Assembly: GCA_910584655.1 (NCBI GenBank)
Contig: CAJUBJ010000001.1
Coordinates: 416,859 to 480,858, forward strand
Direction of reading: 5' to 3'
Source of the DNA: an uncultured Bacilli bacterium
GTDB taxonomy: Bacteria; Bacillota_I; Bacilli_A; RF39; UBA660
Length of the DNA: 64,000 bases
This document shows positions 26,773 through 36,329 of the stretch, piece after piece; position 1 is the first letter of the stretch, and every line of letters starts with the position of its first letter. The translations under genes were made by a program, and so were the position numbers. The notes beneath the pieces are model-generated. The model worked only from the letters and a program-made list of their open reading frames with translations. It was not told the origin of the DNA and did no database searches.

Positions 26773-27855
26773 TCAATTGTTTTCTTTACTAATGCTTAAG
26801 ATTATACCAATAGATATCATACTTACTAGGAGACTTGATCCACCATATGATAAGAAAACACATGTGATTCCAGTTGTTGGAATTGTTCCAGTTACTACAA
26901 GAATATTTAAAATTACTTGAAGAGTTATACCAAAAGATAAACCAAATGAAAGATATTTTTTAAAAAGGTCTGTTTGATTTAGGGATATTTTCATGGAACG
27001 ATAAAAAATAATAACAAATAGTGATATTGTGAAAAAGACACCAAGAAATCCAAATTCTTCAGCGATTATACTAAAGATGAAGTCTGTTTGAGGTTCAGGT
27101 AAGTAGAAGTTTTTTTGAATAGAATTACCAAAACCTGCACCTAGTAAACTTGAGGGGCCGATTGCATATAGACTTTGGATAATTTGAAATCCGCTTCCTA
27201 AAGGATCACTCCAAGGATTTAAATATGAAACGATTCTTTGCAATCTGTATGGGGCTATGGCAATTAATATAACTATTCCTATTAAACCAACTAAGCCTAT
27301 TTTGATAAAAAAAGATAATTTTGGACCTGCTATAAATATTAAACCTACAAGAGTTAGGATTATAACCATCGCTGTACCAAAATCTGGTTCTAACATTATA
27401 AGTAAGAAAAAAACTAGAATGACAAGAAATAATGGTAATAAACCTTTTTTTATATCTTTAATATTTCGATTGTTATGTGATAAATATTTTGATGTATATA
27501 TTAAAAGACCTATTTTAGTGAATTCAGAAGGCTGAATTCCTAAAGGACCTATACCAAACCAACTTCTTGAACCATTTCTTACCTTTCCAATACCTGGTAT
27601 TAAAACAAGAATTAAAAGAATAAAGCAAATAAAAAGAATTTTATTTGAGTATTTTTCGTATAAACTTGGATCAATTTTAATAAGAATTTTAATTAAAAAT
27701 AGTCCAACTATAAAGAATATGAATTGTGATTTAACAAACTTGTATGGATCATTATATTTATATGCTGCCCAGATGTTACTTGATGAATAAACCATTATAA
27801 TTCCAAAGCAAATTAATATAATGGTTGATACTAATAAAACTTTATCTATTTTCAT
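26773..27855 (-). CDS. ftsW: FtsW/RodA/SpoVE-family peptidoglycan polymerase
   Basis: The 360-residue integral membrane SEDS glycosyltransferase has about ten membrane helices. Signatures are GPLGIQPSEFTKIGL, EPDFGTAMV, the FtsW-type PEPQTDFIFSIIAEEFGF loop and FLSYGGSSLL at the end. SEDS proteins polymerise lipid II with a class B PBP; the PBP2B gene at 29372 is a likely partner. It lies downstream of dacA. Confidence 0.9.
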   Translation of the reverse strand: MKIDKVLLVSTIILICFGIIMVYSSSNIWAAYKYNDPYKFVKSQFIFFIVGLFLIKILIKIDPSLYEKYSNKILFICFILLILVLIPGIGKVRNGSRSWFGIGPLGIQPSEFTKIGLLIYTSKYLSHNNRNIKDIKKGLLPLFLVILVFFLLIMLEPDFGTAMVIILTLVGLIFIAGPKLSFFIKIGLVGLIGIVILIAIAPYRLQRIVSYLNPWSDPLGSGFQIIQSLYAIGPSSLLGAGFGNSIQKNFYLPEPQTDFIFSIIAEEFGFLGVFFTISLFVIIFYRSMKISLNQTDLFKKYLSFGLSFGITLQVILNILVVTGTIPTTGITCVFLSYGGSSLLVSMISIGIILSISKENN

Positions 27856-27887
27856 TAAATCACCCTATTAAAATATATTAATTCATA

Positions 27888-27914
27888 TAAAAAATAATAC
27901 TATGCGTATTATTT
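27888..27914 (-). terminator. Terminator of dacA
   Basis: AAATAATAC/GTATTATTT with a 5-nt loop is followed on the minus strand by six U. Confidence 0.8.
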
Positions 27915-29112
27915 AAAATCTTTTTTTCTCAAAATTCATGATGTTTGTACATAATAAGACAATGATAATGAATATAAGTGCAATTATTATAATGATAATA
28001 ATTTTTGATTCTTTTTGATATGAAAATATTTCATCATGAAGATAAACATGATAAGTATCAATTATTTCGTTATTTACTAAGATATCTACATAACCTAAAT
28101 TATCACCTATTTTATTTTCTGGAGTAAGTTTGTCTACTATATGGTAGTCAAAGGTAACATTGTTGTATTCTTCGTCTGTTAATGTTGCTTTTATGTCTTT
28201 ATCAATCATAATTAAGTATTCACTGATGGTGGAATTGTGGGTTTTTATCTTTTTTAAGATTGTTCCTTTTTTTATTAATGTTTGTTCTTTGAATTCAATA
28301 TTTTCTAAATAGTTATAAATTTTATAAGAATCTAAAACATGTTGAGTTAAATAAGTGTTTTCTTTGGATTTACATGTTATCAAAAGATAATTTGTTCCTT
28401 TTATAGTTGCAGTAGACGCTAATAGTAAGCCTGCTTCTGGAGTATAACCAGATTTATTTCCGGTAATTATTTTAGAGTCTAAGCCATGAAATGTTGCAAG
28501 AGATGCTGTATAATTAACTACTTGAAGACCATTTGTCATTGTATAGTAATTAGTTGTAAATATTTTTTTAAATGTTTCATCTTCAAGAGCTGTTTTTAAT
28601 AGAAAAGACATCTCTCTAGCGGTAGATACGTTATTATCATCGCCACCATATGAATCTGCAAAATTAGAATGCCTAAGACCAACTTTTGATGCTTCTTTAT
28701 TCATAAGTTCATTAAATGCTTCTTTGGAACCACTTATATGTAAAGCTAGTGCTTGGGATGCGTCCGCTCCAGAAACTAACATCATCCCATATAATAAATC
28801 ACGATAAGAAACTTTATCATTTAATTCTAAACCTGCACAGGTAAAGCCATAAAGATTAGCTAAATCATCTTCAGTTATTGTAACTTTTTTATCTAAATTT
28901 TCTACATTATTTATTACTGTATAAGCTGTCATTATTTTAGTTAAAGAAGCTAATATTACTTGATTATCTGGATTTTTTTCGTAAATTACTTCGTTAGTGT
29001 CTAAGTTTAATAAAATAACGTTTTCAGCAGTTACATCTACTGGAAGTTGGAGAGCATTAGGAAGTGATATAAGTATAACGAAAGATATAATTGAAAAGAG
29101 AATTTTTTTCAT
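27913..29112 (-). CDS. dacA: D-alanyl-D-alanine carboxypeptidase (S11, PBP5-like)
   Basis: The enzyme trims the terminal D-Ala of peptidoglycan stem peptides outside the cell. A signal peptide (about 1-22) precedes the serine nucleophile motif SLTKIM (SxxK), SGAD in the SxN position and KSGYTPEAG in the KTG position (KSG). A C-terminal beta domain is followed by a membrane helix near the end that anchors it. Length is 399 residues. The start is the ATG at 29112; AAGGAGTG lies 8 nt before it and a GTG inside that site is not favoured. It has its own promoter. A second S11 paralogue is at 36329-37519. Confidence 0.92.
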   Translation of the reverse strand: MKKILFSIISFVILISLPNALQLPVDVTAENVILLNLDTNEVIYEKNPDNQVILASLTKIMTAYTVINNVENLDKKVTITEDDLANLYGFTCAGLELNDKVSYRDLLYGMMLVSGADASQALALHISGSKEAFNELMNKEASKVGLRHSNFADSYGGDDNNVSTAREMSFLLKTALEDETFKKIFTTNYYTMTNGLQVVNYTASLATFHGLDSKIITGNKSGYTPEAGLLLASTATIKGTNYLLITCKSKENTYLTQHVLDSYKIYNYLENIEFKEQTLIKKGTILKKIKTHNSTISEYLIMIDKDIKATLTDEEYNNVTFDYHIVDKLTPENKIGDNLGYVDILVNNEIIDTYHVYLHDEIFSYQKESKIIIIIIIALIFIIIVLLCTNIMNFEKKRF

Positions 29113-29139
29113 ACTTATCACTCCTTATTATTCTAATTT

Positions 29140-29168
29140 ATTTTATCAAATTTATCTTTTAGTTGCAA
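29140..29168 (-). promoter_or_regulatory. Sigma-A promoter of dacA
   Basis: Minus-strand TTGCAA (29163-29168), 17-bp spacer and TAAAAT (29140-29145). It lies in the 259-bp divergent region between dacA and the PBP2B gene; the rest of that region is AT-rich with nothing else I can assign. Confidence 0.72.
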
Positions 29169-29371
29169 CTTGATAAAATTTTTAAATTACCTTTGAAGAA
29201 GGAACTATGTATTGATTAATAAATAAGTAATTAGATTACATTATTTTAATTTTTTATATAACTTATTATTAATTTGTTGCTTAAAACTAGTTTAGTAAAA
29301 TAAATTCTGTCTATTTAAGTAGATATTTTATTATTTTCTTAAATTTTACATATTATTTAGTGGTGAAGATT

Positions 29372-31276
29372 ATGTTTATGAAAGATAAGCAGTTTAGAAT
29401 TAAGATAATATTAATTTCAATTATTGTTATATTTGTTTTTATTTTAGGAAGAATATTTTATATACAAGTATTTAGTTATAGAAAATTAAATAGTTTGGCG
29501 GAAGCTTTATGGCAAAGAAATTTGCCTATCACAGCTGATAGAGGAAGAATTTTAGATAGAAATGGTAAAGTATTAGCTACTAATATAACTACAACTACTT
29601 TATATGTTGTACCAAATCAGATACTTGATAAGGAGGAAACGGCTAGAAAGTTAAGTGAAATATTAAATTCTGATTATGACAAAATGTTAGCTCATTTAAC
29701 TAAAAGAACTTCTTTGGAAAAAGTTAATCCTGAAGGAAGACAGTTAGATAGTGAAACGGCTGATAAAATAAATAACTTGAATATTGATGGTTTATATTTG
29801 ATGAAGGAGTCTAAAAGATATTATCCTTATGAAGAAGTGTTATCTCATGTACTTGGATACGTTGGAATAGATAATCAAGGTTTATCAGGTTTAGAGCTTA
29901 AATATGATGAATATTTAACTGGTAAAGATGGATCAATAAAATATACTTCTGATGGTAAAGGAAATCGTCTTAAAACTAGTGAGGTTTATGAAAAGGCTCA
30001 GAATGGAATGGATATATATCTGACGATAGATATAGAAATACAACTGGCATTGGAGAAGGAACTTGAAAATACTTTTAATAAATATAATCCTGAGCAAGCT
30101 TTATCTGTGGTAATGGATCCTAATACTGGAGAAGTCTTAGCAATGGGTTCCCGCCCTACTTTTGATTCAAACAACTATAAAAATTATGATTTAGAAACAA
30201 TAAATAGAAACTTACCGATTTGGAAAAATTATGAACCTGGTTCAACTTTCAAGATAATAACTTTGGCAGCTTCTTTGGAGGAAGGGACAATTAATTTGTT
30301 CGATGATCATTTTCATGATGGTGGTTCTATTACTGTTGAAGGAGCTAGAATTAAATGTTGGAAAAGCGGTGGTCATGGTAGTGAAACAATGCTACAAGTA
30401 GTTGAAAATTCTTGTAATCCAGGATTTGTAGTGATGGGGCAAAAACTTGGTACAGAAAGACTATATAATTATGTTAAAAATTTTGGATTTATGGATAAAA
30501 CTGGTATTGATTTAAATGGTGAGTCTAAAGGTATTATGTTTGATTTAGAAAATATAGGTCCAGTTGAACAAGCAACCATTTCGTTTGGGCAAGGTATTAG
30601 TGTAACCCCTATTCAACAAGTTACAGGAGTTAGTGCTGCTATTAATGGTGGGACTTTGTATCAACCTTATGTTGTCAAATATATTGCTGAGCCAGAAACT
30701 AGTGATGTAATACTTGAAAATAGTCCTAAAAAAGTTCGTCAAGTAATTAGTGAGAAAACATCTGAAATGGTAAGATTTGCTTTAGAAAGCGTTGTTTCTT
30801 CTGGTACAGGAAAAAATGCTTATATTGAAAATTATCGAGTTGGTGGTAAAACTGGTACAGCTCAAAAAGTTAATAATGGAATATATATGAGTGGTAATTA
30901 TATTGTTAGTTTTATGGGATTTTTACCAGCTGATAAACCTGAATATGTCGTTTATGTAGCAGTAGATAATCCAAAAGGAATTACTCAATATGGTGGGACT
31001 GTTTCTGCTCCTATTGCCAAAAATATAATGAAAAATATTATAAGTATAAAAGGATTAGAACCTAGTAGCGATGTAACACCAAGAGAATACACATGGCTAG
31101 ATACTAAATATGTTAAGGCTCCTAATGTAGTTGGGATGACAAAAAAAGAAGCTGTTTCTGCTCTTAAGGGCTTTACGATTGAATATAGTGGTGATGGAGA
31201 AACTATTATTTATCAGGAACCTAAAGCAGATATCTATATAAAGGAAAATTCAACAATCAAAGTTATGCTTAATTAA
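29372..31276 (+). CDS. Class B penicillin-binding protein (PBP2B/SpoVD type) with PASTA domain
   Basis: This is the septal transpeptidase. One N-terminal membrane helix is followed by the PBP dimerisation domain with ADRGRILDRNGKVLA, then the transpeptidase with EPGSTFK (S291), SCN (SxN) and VGGKTGTAQ (KTG near 492). A single C-terminal PASTA domain (about 573-634) begins KAPNVVGMTKKEA. The start is the ATG at 29372 with GGTGA five bases upstream; two GTG codons before it are part of that site. It is followed by mraY on the same strand, a dcw-like order. Confidence 0.92.
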   Translation: MFMKDKQFRIKIILISIIVIFVFILGRIFYIQVFSYRKLNSLAEALWQRNLPITADRGRILDRNGKVLATNITTTTLYVVPNQILDKEETARKLSEILNSDYDKMLAHLTKRTSLEKVNPEGRQLDSETADKINNLNIDGLYLMKESKRYYPYEEVLSHVLGYVGIDNQGLSGLELKYDEYLTGKDGSIKYTSDGKGNRLKTSEVYEKAQNGMDIYLTIDIEIQLALEKELENTFNKYNPEQALSVVMDPNTGEVLAMGSRPTFDSNNYKNYDLETINRNLPIWKNYEPGSTFKIITLAASLEEGTINLFDDHFHDGGSITVEGARIKCWKSGGHGSETMLQVVENSCNPGFVVMGQKLGTERLYNYVKNFGFMDKTGIDLNGESKGIMFDLENIGPVEQATISFGQGISVTPIQQVTGVSAAINGGTLYQPYVVKYIAEPETSDVILENSPKKVRQVISEKTSEMVRFALESVVSSGTGKNAYIENYRVGGKTGTAQKVNNGIYMSGNYIVSFMGFLPADKPEYVVYVAVDNPKGITQYGGTVSAPIAKNIMKNIISIKGLEPSSDVTPREYTWLDTKYVKAPNVVGMTKKEAVSALKGFTIEYSGDGETIIYQEPKADIYIKENSTIKVMLN

Positions 31277-31405
31277 GTTGTATAATTTAAAGATGTATTA
31301 TAGTAAAAATGATTAATCTATTGTATATGGAATGTCAATTTTAGATTTTAGGCTAAATATGTATAGTATTTTTGTAGTATAATCAGTTAAGAAAGAGGTG
31401 TTTTC

Positions 31406-32398
31406 ATGCTCGTTTTAGCTAAAGCAGCAATGGCTATGATGTTAGGTTTTATCCTTTCTATTATAGCTGGATTAATTTTAATACCTATATTAAGAAGACT
31501 AAAGTTTGGACAAAATGTTAGTACAACTGTTGGAGAAAGGCATATGAAAAAAAACGGAACTCCAACTCTTGGTGGATTAATATTTATAATTCCAACTATA
31601 GTTACTTTACTTTTACTAAAGGTAAAAGGTAGCATTGATTTATCATATAATTTAGTAATTATTTTAATAGTTTTTGGAAGCTATGGTTTACTTGGTCTGG
31701 CCGATGATTGGTTAAAAATTAAATATCACAATAATAAAGGTTTAAGTATAATGTTTAAATTATTGTCGCAAATGGCAATAGCATTGGTATTCTTTTATAT
31801 CTATATAACTAATGGTGGCTCCCCTACTTTGGAAATATCTAGTTTGGGAATATACATTAATTTGAAATGGTTTTATGGATTATTTATTTTGTTTTTTATT
31901 GTTGGAACTTCAAATGCAGTTAATATAACTGATGGTCTTGATGGATTAGCTGGTGGTTTATCTGCAATAGCTTTTATGGCTTATGGAATGCTTGCTTGGA
32001 ATGCAGCGTGGATGAGTGGCCATCAAGAGGTTGGTATATTCTGTTTTGTACTTGTTGGTACTTTACTTGGATTTTTATTATTTAATTCATATCCAGCGAA
32101 AGTTTTTATGGGTGATACTGGAAGCTTAGCTTTAGGTGGAGCTTTAGCAGCGACAGCAATACTAACAAAACATGAATTATCACTTGCTTTAGTTGGCGGT
32201 GTATTTGTAGTTGAAACATTATCATCATTAATTCAAATGATTGCTATTATAAAATTTAAAAAGAAAATATTTTTAATGGCCCCATTGCATCATCATTTTG
32301 AGCAACTTGGTTGGGCTGAGACTGATATAGTTAAATTGTTTTATGTAATAGGCTTATTACTTGCAATGGCAGCTATCACTTATGGTGTTTGGTTATAA
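31406..32398 (+). CDS. mraY: MraY, lipid I synthase
   Basis: This integral membrane enzyme (330 residues, about ten helices) transfers phospho-MurNAc-pentapeptide to undecaprenyl phosphate. Motifs are ADDWLK with the catalytic Asp pair, NITDGLDGLAGG, FMGDTGSLALGG and APLHHHFEQLGW. AGAGGTG lies 7 nt before the ATG. It follows the PBP2B gene by 129 bp, with a TATAAT (TAGTATAAT) near 31376 that could give it a separate promoter. Confidence 0.95.
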   Translation: MLVLAKAAMAMMLGFILSIIAGLILIPILRRLKFGQNVSTTVGERHMKKNGTPTLGGLIFIIPTIVTLLLLKVKGSIDLSYNLVIILIVFGSYGLLGLADDWLKIKYHNNKGLSIMFKLLSQMAIALVFFYIYITNGGSPTLEISSLGIYINLKWFYGLFILFFIVGTSNAVNITDGLDGLAGGLSAIAFMAYGMLAWNAAWMSGHQEVGIFCFVLVGTLLGFLLFNSYPAKVFMGDTGSLALGGALAATAILTKHELSLALVGGVFVVETLSSLIQMIAIIKFKKKIFLMAPLHHHFEQLGWAETDIVKLFYVIGLLLAMAAITYGVWL

Positions 32399-32421
32399 CG
32401 TACTTTTAGTACGTTTTTTTT
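32397..32421 (+). terminator. Terminator of mraY
   Basis: AACGTAC/GTACGTT with a 5-nt loop is followed by seven T. Confidence 0.88.
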
Positions 32422-32425
32422 GTAT

Positions 32426-32451
32426 GAAAAAAGATTAACTATAAGTTAATC
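32426..32451 (-). terminator. Terminator of the m5C methyltransferase gene
   Basis: Minus-strand GATTAACT/AGTTAATC with a 3-nt loop is followed by six U. The stem overlaps the stop codon at 32446. Confidence 0.85.
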
Positions 32452-33342
32452 AGATATTTTTCTTATTTTAGCTACAAAGAAGCCTTCATATAATTTTGTT
32501 GGTCGAACGCATAATGTTCCTTTTATTTCTACTGGTAATGTAGGTATTCTATTATAGTTAGATAAGTCTAATTGGACTAATTCAAGATTTTTATTTTCAT
32601 TTAATAATTCTTTTATGATATATTCGTTTTCTTCTTTTAAAATACTACATGTTGAATATATTAATTCTCCATTTGGTTTTAAATGTTTTATAACTTCTCT
32701 TATAAGAGTTTTTTGAAAATAAATAGAACGTGTTAGTAATTCTTCACTAAAATTGTTTATAGTACTTGGTGATAAGGTTCCAGAACCACTACAAGGAGCA
32801 TCTAAAAGTATTTTATCAAACATAAAGTATTCATCAAGATTTCTTGCATCAATATTTAGAACTGATATTTTTTTTGCCCCTAAATGTTCAATATTATATT
32901 TTAATCTTTCAAATCTTTTTTTATTTTTTTCGGTTGCAGTAATTAATACGTTATTATTTGCTAGAGCCGCCAATTCGGTTGTCTTTCCGCCTGGAGCCGC
33001 AGTCATATCTAGGATGGTTTCGTTTTCTTTAGGATTAACAAATAATGGTGGTAGTTGGGAGGAAAGACTTTGCAAATAGATTTTTCCTTCTTTGTAAATC
33101 TCTAGTTCTTTTAAAATTTCTTTTTGATTTTCTTCTAATATCAAAGAAAAGTTACTCCATTCTACTTCGCTATATGCAATATTATTTCTTTTTAGGATAT
33201 CTTTTATTTCATTAATATTACTTTTTATAGTGTTGATTCTAATAGTAGTTTTTCTTATAACACTATAATTTTCAGTTATATCTAATGCTAGTTCATTTCC
33301 ATATTCACTTATAAGTTTATTATTCAAGAATTCTTGTGTCAT
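32446..33342 (-). CDS. RNA 5-methylcytosine methyltransferase (RsmB/NOL1-NOP2-Sun family)
   Basis: The 298-residue SAM-dependent enzyme has DMTAAPGGKTTELA (SAM motif I), LDAPCSGSGTLS (motif IV, with the cysteine of PCS) and YSTCSILKEENEYII (motif VI, with the catalytic TCS cysteine). The N-terminal extension of about 95 residues is short for RsmB, and no NusB-like domain is present. It should methylate a cytosine in rRNA or tRNA; the target cannot be told. It overlaps the 5'-nucleotidase gene by ATGA. Confidence 0.88.
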   Translation of the reverse strand: MTQEFLNNKLISEYGNELALDITENYSVIRKTTIRINTIKSNINEIKDILKRNNIAYSEVEWSNFSLILEENQKEILKELEIYKEGKIYLQSLSSQLPPLFVNPKENETILDMTAAPGGKTTELAALANNNVLITATEKNKKRFERLKYNIEHLGAKKISVLNIDARNLDEYFMFDKILLDAPCSGSGTLSPSTINNFSEELLTRSIYFQKTLIREVIKHLKPNGELIYSTCSILKEENEYIIKELLNENKNLELVQLDLSNYNRIPTLPVEIKGTLCVRPTKLYEGFFVAKIRKISD

Positions 33343-33935
33343 TTTATCATCTCGCTTATTATTTTGTATATTTCATTCCAATCATTTACTCTTTTTATGT
33401 TATTATCTTTAATATTTTCGTTCATTTTAGTAGTAACTAAAATAGTTTTTATCCCTTTTTCTTCAAGTTCTTTACAAGTTTCGTAACTATCTTCTATAAA
33501 GAGTTTTATATCATTATCCAAGCAATATTTAAGTTTATCTTTAGCATTAACTATTAGTTTATCGTATGGTATGTTGTATTTTTTAAATGTTTCTTTTGTT
33601 ATATTTTCAGCGTCACAATTAGTTATATTTGTAAGACGTGCTGTTATGAAATATATTTCATGTCCATCTTTCTTTAATCTTCGTATAATTTCAGGCGAGT
33701 TTGTAAATGGAAAACATTCTTTTAAAACATCTTTATAGTATTTATTAAAAAAAGCAAATTTTGTTTCATCATCCCAACCATATAAAACTTTTAAATAATA
33801 TCTATTTTTTATAAGACCTAAATTACTATTGGTACCTTTTCTTCCTAATTCTTCAATATCAAATTTGTCTGCATATTTTATCATGGAATTGACCGTTACT
33901 AGAGTTGTATCATCTATATCTATGCCTATTCTCAT
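33339..33935 (-). CDS. HAD-superfamily 5'-nucleotidase (NT5C type)
   Basis: The 198-residue protein starts with IDIDDT (the nucleophile motif DxDxT), has a small cap insertion, motif II FITARLT and motif III near IEDSYETC. The pattern matches the 5'(3')-deoxyribonucleotidase/NT5C-like HAD family, which dephosphorylates nucleoside monophosphates. It overlaps the methyltransferase gene by 4 nt and is 9 nt after the TtcA-like gene, so the three form an operon. Confidence 0.8.
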   Translation of the reverse strand: MRIGIDIDDTTLVTVNSMIKYADKFDIEELGRKGTNSNLGLIKNRYYLKVLYGWDDETKFAFFNKYYKDVLKECFPFTNSPEIIRRLKKDGHEIYFITARLTNITNCDAENITKETFKKYNIPYDKLIVNAKDKLKYCLDNDIKLFIEDSYETCKELEEKGIKTILVTTKMNENIKDNNIKRVNDWNEIYKIISEMIK

Positions 33936-33944
33936 AATAATCTC

Positions 33945-34769
33945 CTATTTATCATAATCATCTAAGAAAGAGTATTTTTCTTCATCTTTACGATATCCTA
34001 ATATACAATTCATGTTAATGTTGTCAAGTGCTTTGAAAATATTATGATCTGTATCTTTATTTTTAGTTCTTAATTCTGAAATTAAGGATTTCATTTCTTT
34101 TCTTTTACTTAGTGATTCATTTTTTGAAGCATTTTCGGTAAATTTACAAGCACAATTTAAGAAAGATAATTCGTTATAGTTACGCCAACTGATAATATCT
34201 TGTTCTTTAACTAAATATAATGGTCGGATTAACTCAATTCCTTCAAAATTATCACTATGTAACTTAGGCATCATTGTTTTTATTTCTGCACCATATAACA
34301 TTGATAAAAGAGTTGTTTCTATTACATCATCAAAATGATGACCTAAAGCTATTTTATTACATCCTAGTTCTTGTGCTTTATTATAAAGATGACCTCTACG
34401 CATTCTAGCGCACATATAGCATGGGTTTTCAGGATTTAACTTATTTGCGACTTCAAAGATATCTGTTTCAAATAAGTCGATAGGAATATTCATGTCTTTA
34501 GCGTTATTTATAATGTAGTCGCGATTTATTTTGTTATATCCAGGATCCATTACAACGTAATATGCTTCGAATTTTATTTGACTATGACGAACTAGTTCTT
34601 GAATGCATTTGGCTAGTAAGAAGGAATCTTTGCCTCCGCTTATACAAACCATAACTTTATCATTTTCATTTATAAGTTTATAGTCTTTAATAGCTTTAAT
34701 AAATTTAGACCATATTTCTTTTCTGAATTTCTTTATAATACTTTTTTCTATTTCACGATATCTTTCCAT
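33945..34769 (-). CDS. TtcA-family tRNA 2-thiocytidine/thiouridine-type sulfurtransferase
   Basis: The 274-residue PP-loop ATPase has SGGKDS (44-49) and a Cys-x2-Cys pair at 117 and 120 in NPCYMCARMRRG, plus LGHHFDDVIETTLLSM, a TtcA signature. A third Cys is available at C206 or C208 in NCACKF. TtcA uses a [4Fe-4S] cluster held by three cysteines to thiolate C32 in tRNA; this protein has the required set. Together with the methyltransferase it makes an RNA-modification operon. Confidence 0.85.
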   Translation of the reverse strand: MERYREIEKSIIKKFRKEIWSKFIKAIKDYKLINENDKVMVCISGGKDSFLLAKCIQELVRHSQIKFEAYYVVMDPGYNKINRDYIINNAKDMNIPIDLFETDIFEVANKLNPENPCYMCARMRRGHLYNKAQELGCNKIALGHHFDDVIETTLLSMLYGAEIKTMMPKLHSDNFEGIELIRPLYLVKEQDIISWRNYNELSFLNCACKFTENASKNESLSKRKEMKSLISELRTKNKDTDHNIFKALDNINMNCILGYRKDEEKYSFLDDYDK

Positions 34770-34822
34770 AATTGCACTTCCTTAATGACATTAACATTTT
34801 ATCATAAATGTTTTGTCTAAGC

Positions 34823-34848
34823 AAAAAAGACACGCTATACTGCGTATC
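34823..34848 (-). terminator. Terminator of the first sigma/anti-sigma operon
   Basis: Minus-strand GATACGC/GCGTGTC with a 6-nt loop is followed by six U. It sits just downstream of the stop at 34852. Confidence 0.85.
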
Positions 34849-34851
34849 TGT

Positions 34852-35763
34852 TTATTTTAAAATAGATGTTAATATATCGATTATTTCTTCTTGTGTTAAA
34901 CAAGTTGCTCTTATTTCATATCTTATATCATTGTGGTTGAAAAACATCTCTGTTGTAAATTCTTTTATTTCTCTATTATTTTCTACTATAGGAATTTGAT
35001 AACTTATACCATTTACTTTCAAATCTCCTATGTTTTTAAATTTTTTAGGAGTTGGATTATATTCTACTTCTTTAAAATCGTAACTATAATCAATTTCATT
35101 ATAAGAATAATCTTTTTGTGTATTTGATGTAGTGAGCTTAATGGTAATATTAAATCCTTTATATCCTGGTCTTGTTTTGTTGCATTCTCCATTTGTTTTT
35201 GTACAACTTAAAACATAATCTTCGCTCCTTATTAGTAGTCCACCTATTTTTCTTTCGTTTGTTATCTCATTATAGTAGTATTCATAATTTAATCCTTTTA
35301 TACCTAATAATTCAATTCCTAATTTATTTTCAATATCTTCTATTTTTTGATTATTAAAATATATAATTCCACTAAGACTCTCTGGCGTAAAGCTTGAAAT
35401 GAATTCATAATTATGTTTATTATTTTTGTTATATTCTAATATTTTTTGATAAGTTTCTTCATCAAATATATAATTGTCTAGCTTCGTCACAATAGGTGCT
35501 ATACTATTTAAATTAATATCTGTTTTTTTACCTTCTTTTTCGTAAAAAGTTACATTTGTTTTTCCCCATGATTCTATAATCTTTTTTATGTCTTTAGCAT
35601 AGGCAATTCCTACTGAAATAGTGCAAATTAACATTATAATTATAATACTGTATGCTAATCTAAACTTTTTTACTTTTTGATTTTCTATTTTTCTTAGTAA
35701 TTTGTCTTTGGATTTATTGGATATTTTATATTTATTTATTTCTTCTTTGTATTTATTTGTCAT
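34852..35763 (-). CDS. Single-pass membrane protein, likely anti-sigma factor of the adjacent ECF sigma
   Basis: The 303-residue protein has a cytoplasmic basic N-terminus (1-32), one membrane helix (about 35-55, IIIIMLICTISVGIAYA) and a long extracellular domain of mixed beta structure with three or four Cys. The architecture (N-in, C-out) is that of ECF anti-sigma factors, although no ZAS-type Cys-His motif is seen, so the family is unassigned. It overlaps the sigma gene by 11 nt and has AAAGGAGG ahead of its start, so the two are produced together. Function inferred from context. Confidence 0.7.
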   Translation of the reverse strand: MTNKYKEEINKYKISNKSKDKLLRKIENQKVKKFRLAYSIIIIMLICTISVGIAYAKDIKKIIESWGKTNVTFYEKEGKKTDINLNSIAPIVTKLDNYIFDEETYQKILEYNKNNKHNYEFISSFTPESLSGIIYFNNQKIEDIENKLGIELLGIKGLNYEYYYNEITNERKIGGLLIRSEDYVLSCTKTNGECNKTRPGYKGFNITIKLTTSNTQKDYSYNEIDYSYDFKEVEYNPTPKKFKNIGDLKVNGISYQIPIVENNREIKEFTTEMFFNHNDIRYEIRATCLTQEEIIDILTSILK

Positions 35764-36235
35764 AATCTAAAACCTCCTTTAATATGTCTTTTAAATTTAA
35801 TCTTGCTCTGTGTAGTCTTGTTTTTATGGATGAAATACTTTTATTTAAGATATTTGCTATTTCTTCAATACTATAATTTTCATAATAATATAAATGAATT
35901 ATTATTCTATCTGTTTTTGGTAACTTAGAAATACAATCAAGAAGATTATTTTCGTTATTCTCTACTTTTATATTGTTTTCTTCGTTATCTTTAAAAAATA
36001 ATATTTTCTTTTTCCAATATGATACTGATAAGGATTTACATTCATTTATCGTAACTTTTAATAGCCATCTTCTTAAATGGGTTTCATCAGTTATTTTACT
36101 TATGTTTTTATATAGCTTTGTAAAAGTGTTTATTGTTATATCTTCAGCATCTGCATAGTTGTTGGTATAACTAAGAGCTAAGCGAAATATATCATCTTTG
36201 TTTTTTTCGTAAATTTTGTCAAAATAATCTTCCAT
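35753..36235 (-). CDS. ECF-family RNA polymerase sigma factor
   Basis: The 160-residue protein has region 2 (about 1-70: FDKIYEKNKDDIFRLALS, YADAEDITINTF, LRRWLLKVTINECKS) and region 4 (about 100-155: LPKTDRIIIHLYYYENYS, then the helix-turn-helix IEEIANILNKSISSIKTRLHRARLNL). The start is the ATG at 36235 with AGGAG 10 nt upstream; an ATG 17 codons earlier has no site. A TGTAACCTTTT element lies upstream, which suggests autoregulation. Confidence 0.88.
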   Translation of the reverse strand: MEDYFDKIYEKNKDDIFRLALSYTNNYADAEDITINTFTKLYKNISKITDETHLRRWLLKVTINECKSLSVSYWKKKILFFKDNEENNIKVENNENNLLDCISKLPKTDRIIIHLYYYENYSIEEIANILNKSISSIKTRLHRARLNLKDILKEVLDYDK

Positions 36236-36286
36236 TTTTATGCTCCTTATTGAACTAGTTCTATTATGATAACTAATATAAGTCAT

Positions 36287-36297
36287 AAAAGGTTACA
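36287..36297 (-). promoter_or_regulatory. ECF-type -35 element before the first sigma gene
   Basis: Minus-strand TGTAACCTTTT, about 52 nt before the sigma start. The same element is found before the second ECF sigma gene at 45318-45328. A -10 is less clear here (GTTATC about 16 nt on). Confidence 0.55.
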
Positions 36298-36329
36298 AAA
36301 AAAGTAAAATTTTTACAAATTCTACTTTT
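36297..36329 (-). terminator. Terminator of the second dacA-like gene
   Basis: A 13-bp stem (36300-36312 with 36317-36329, one G-U pair) with a 4-nt loop is followed on the minus strand by U residues. It ends transcription just before the sigma-factor promoter. Confidence 0.8.
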
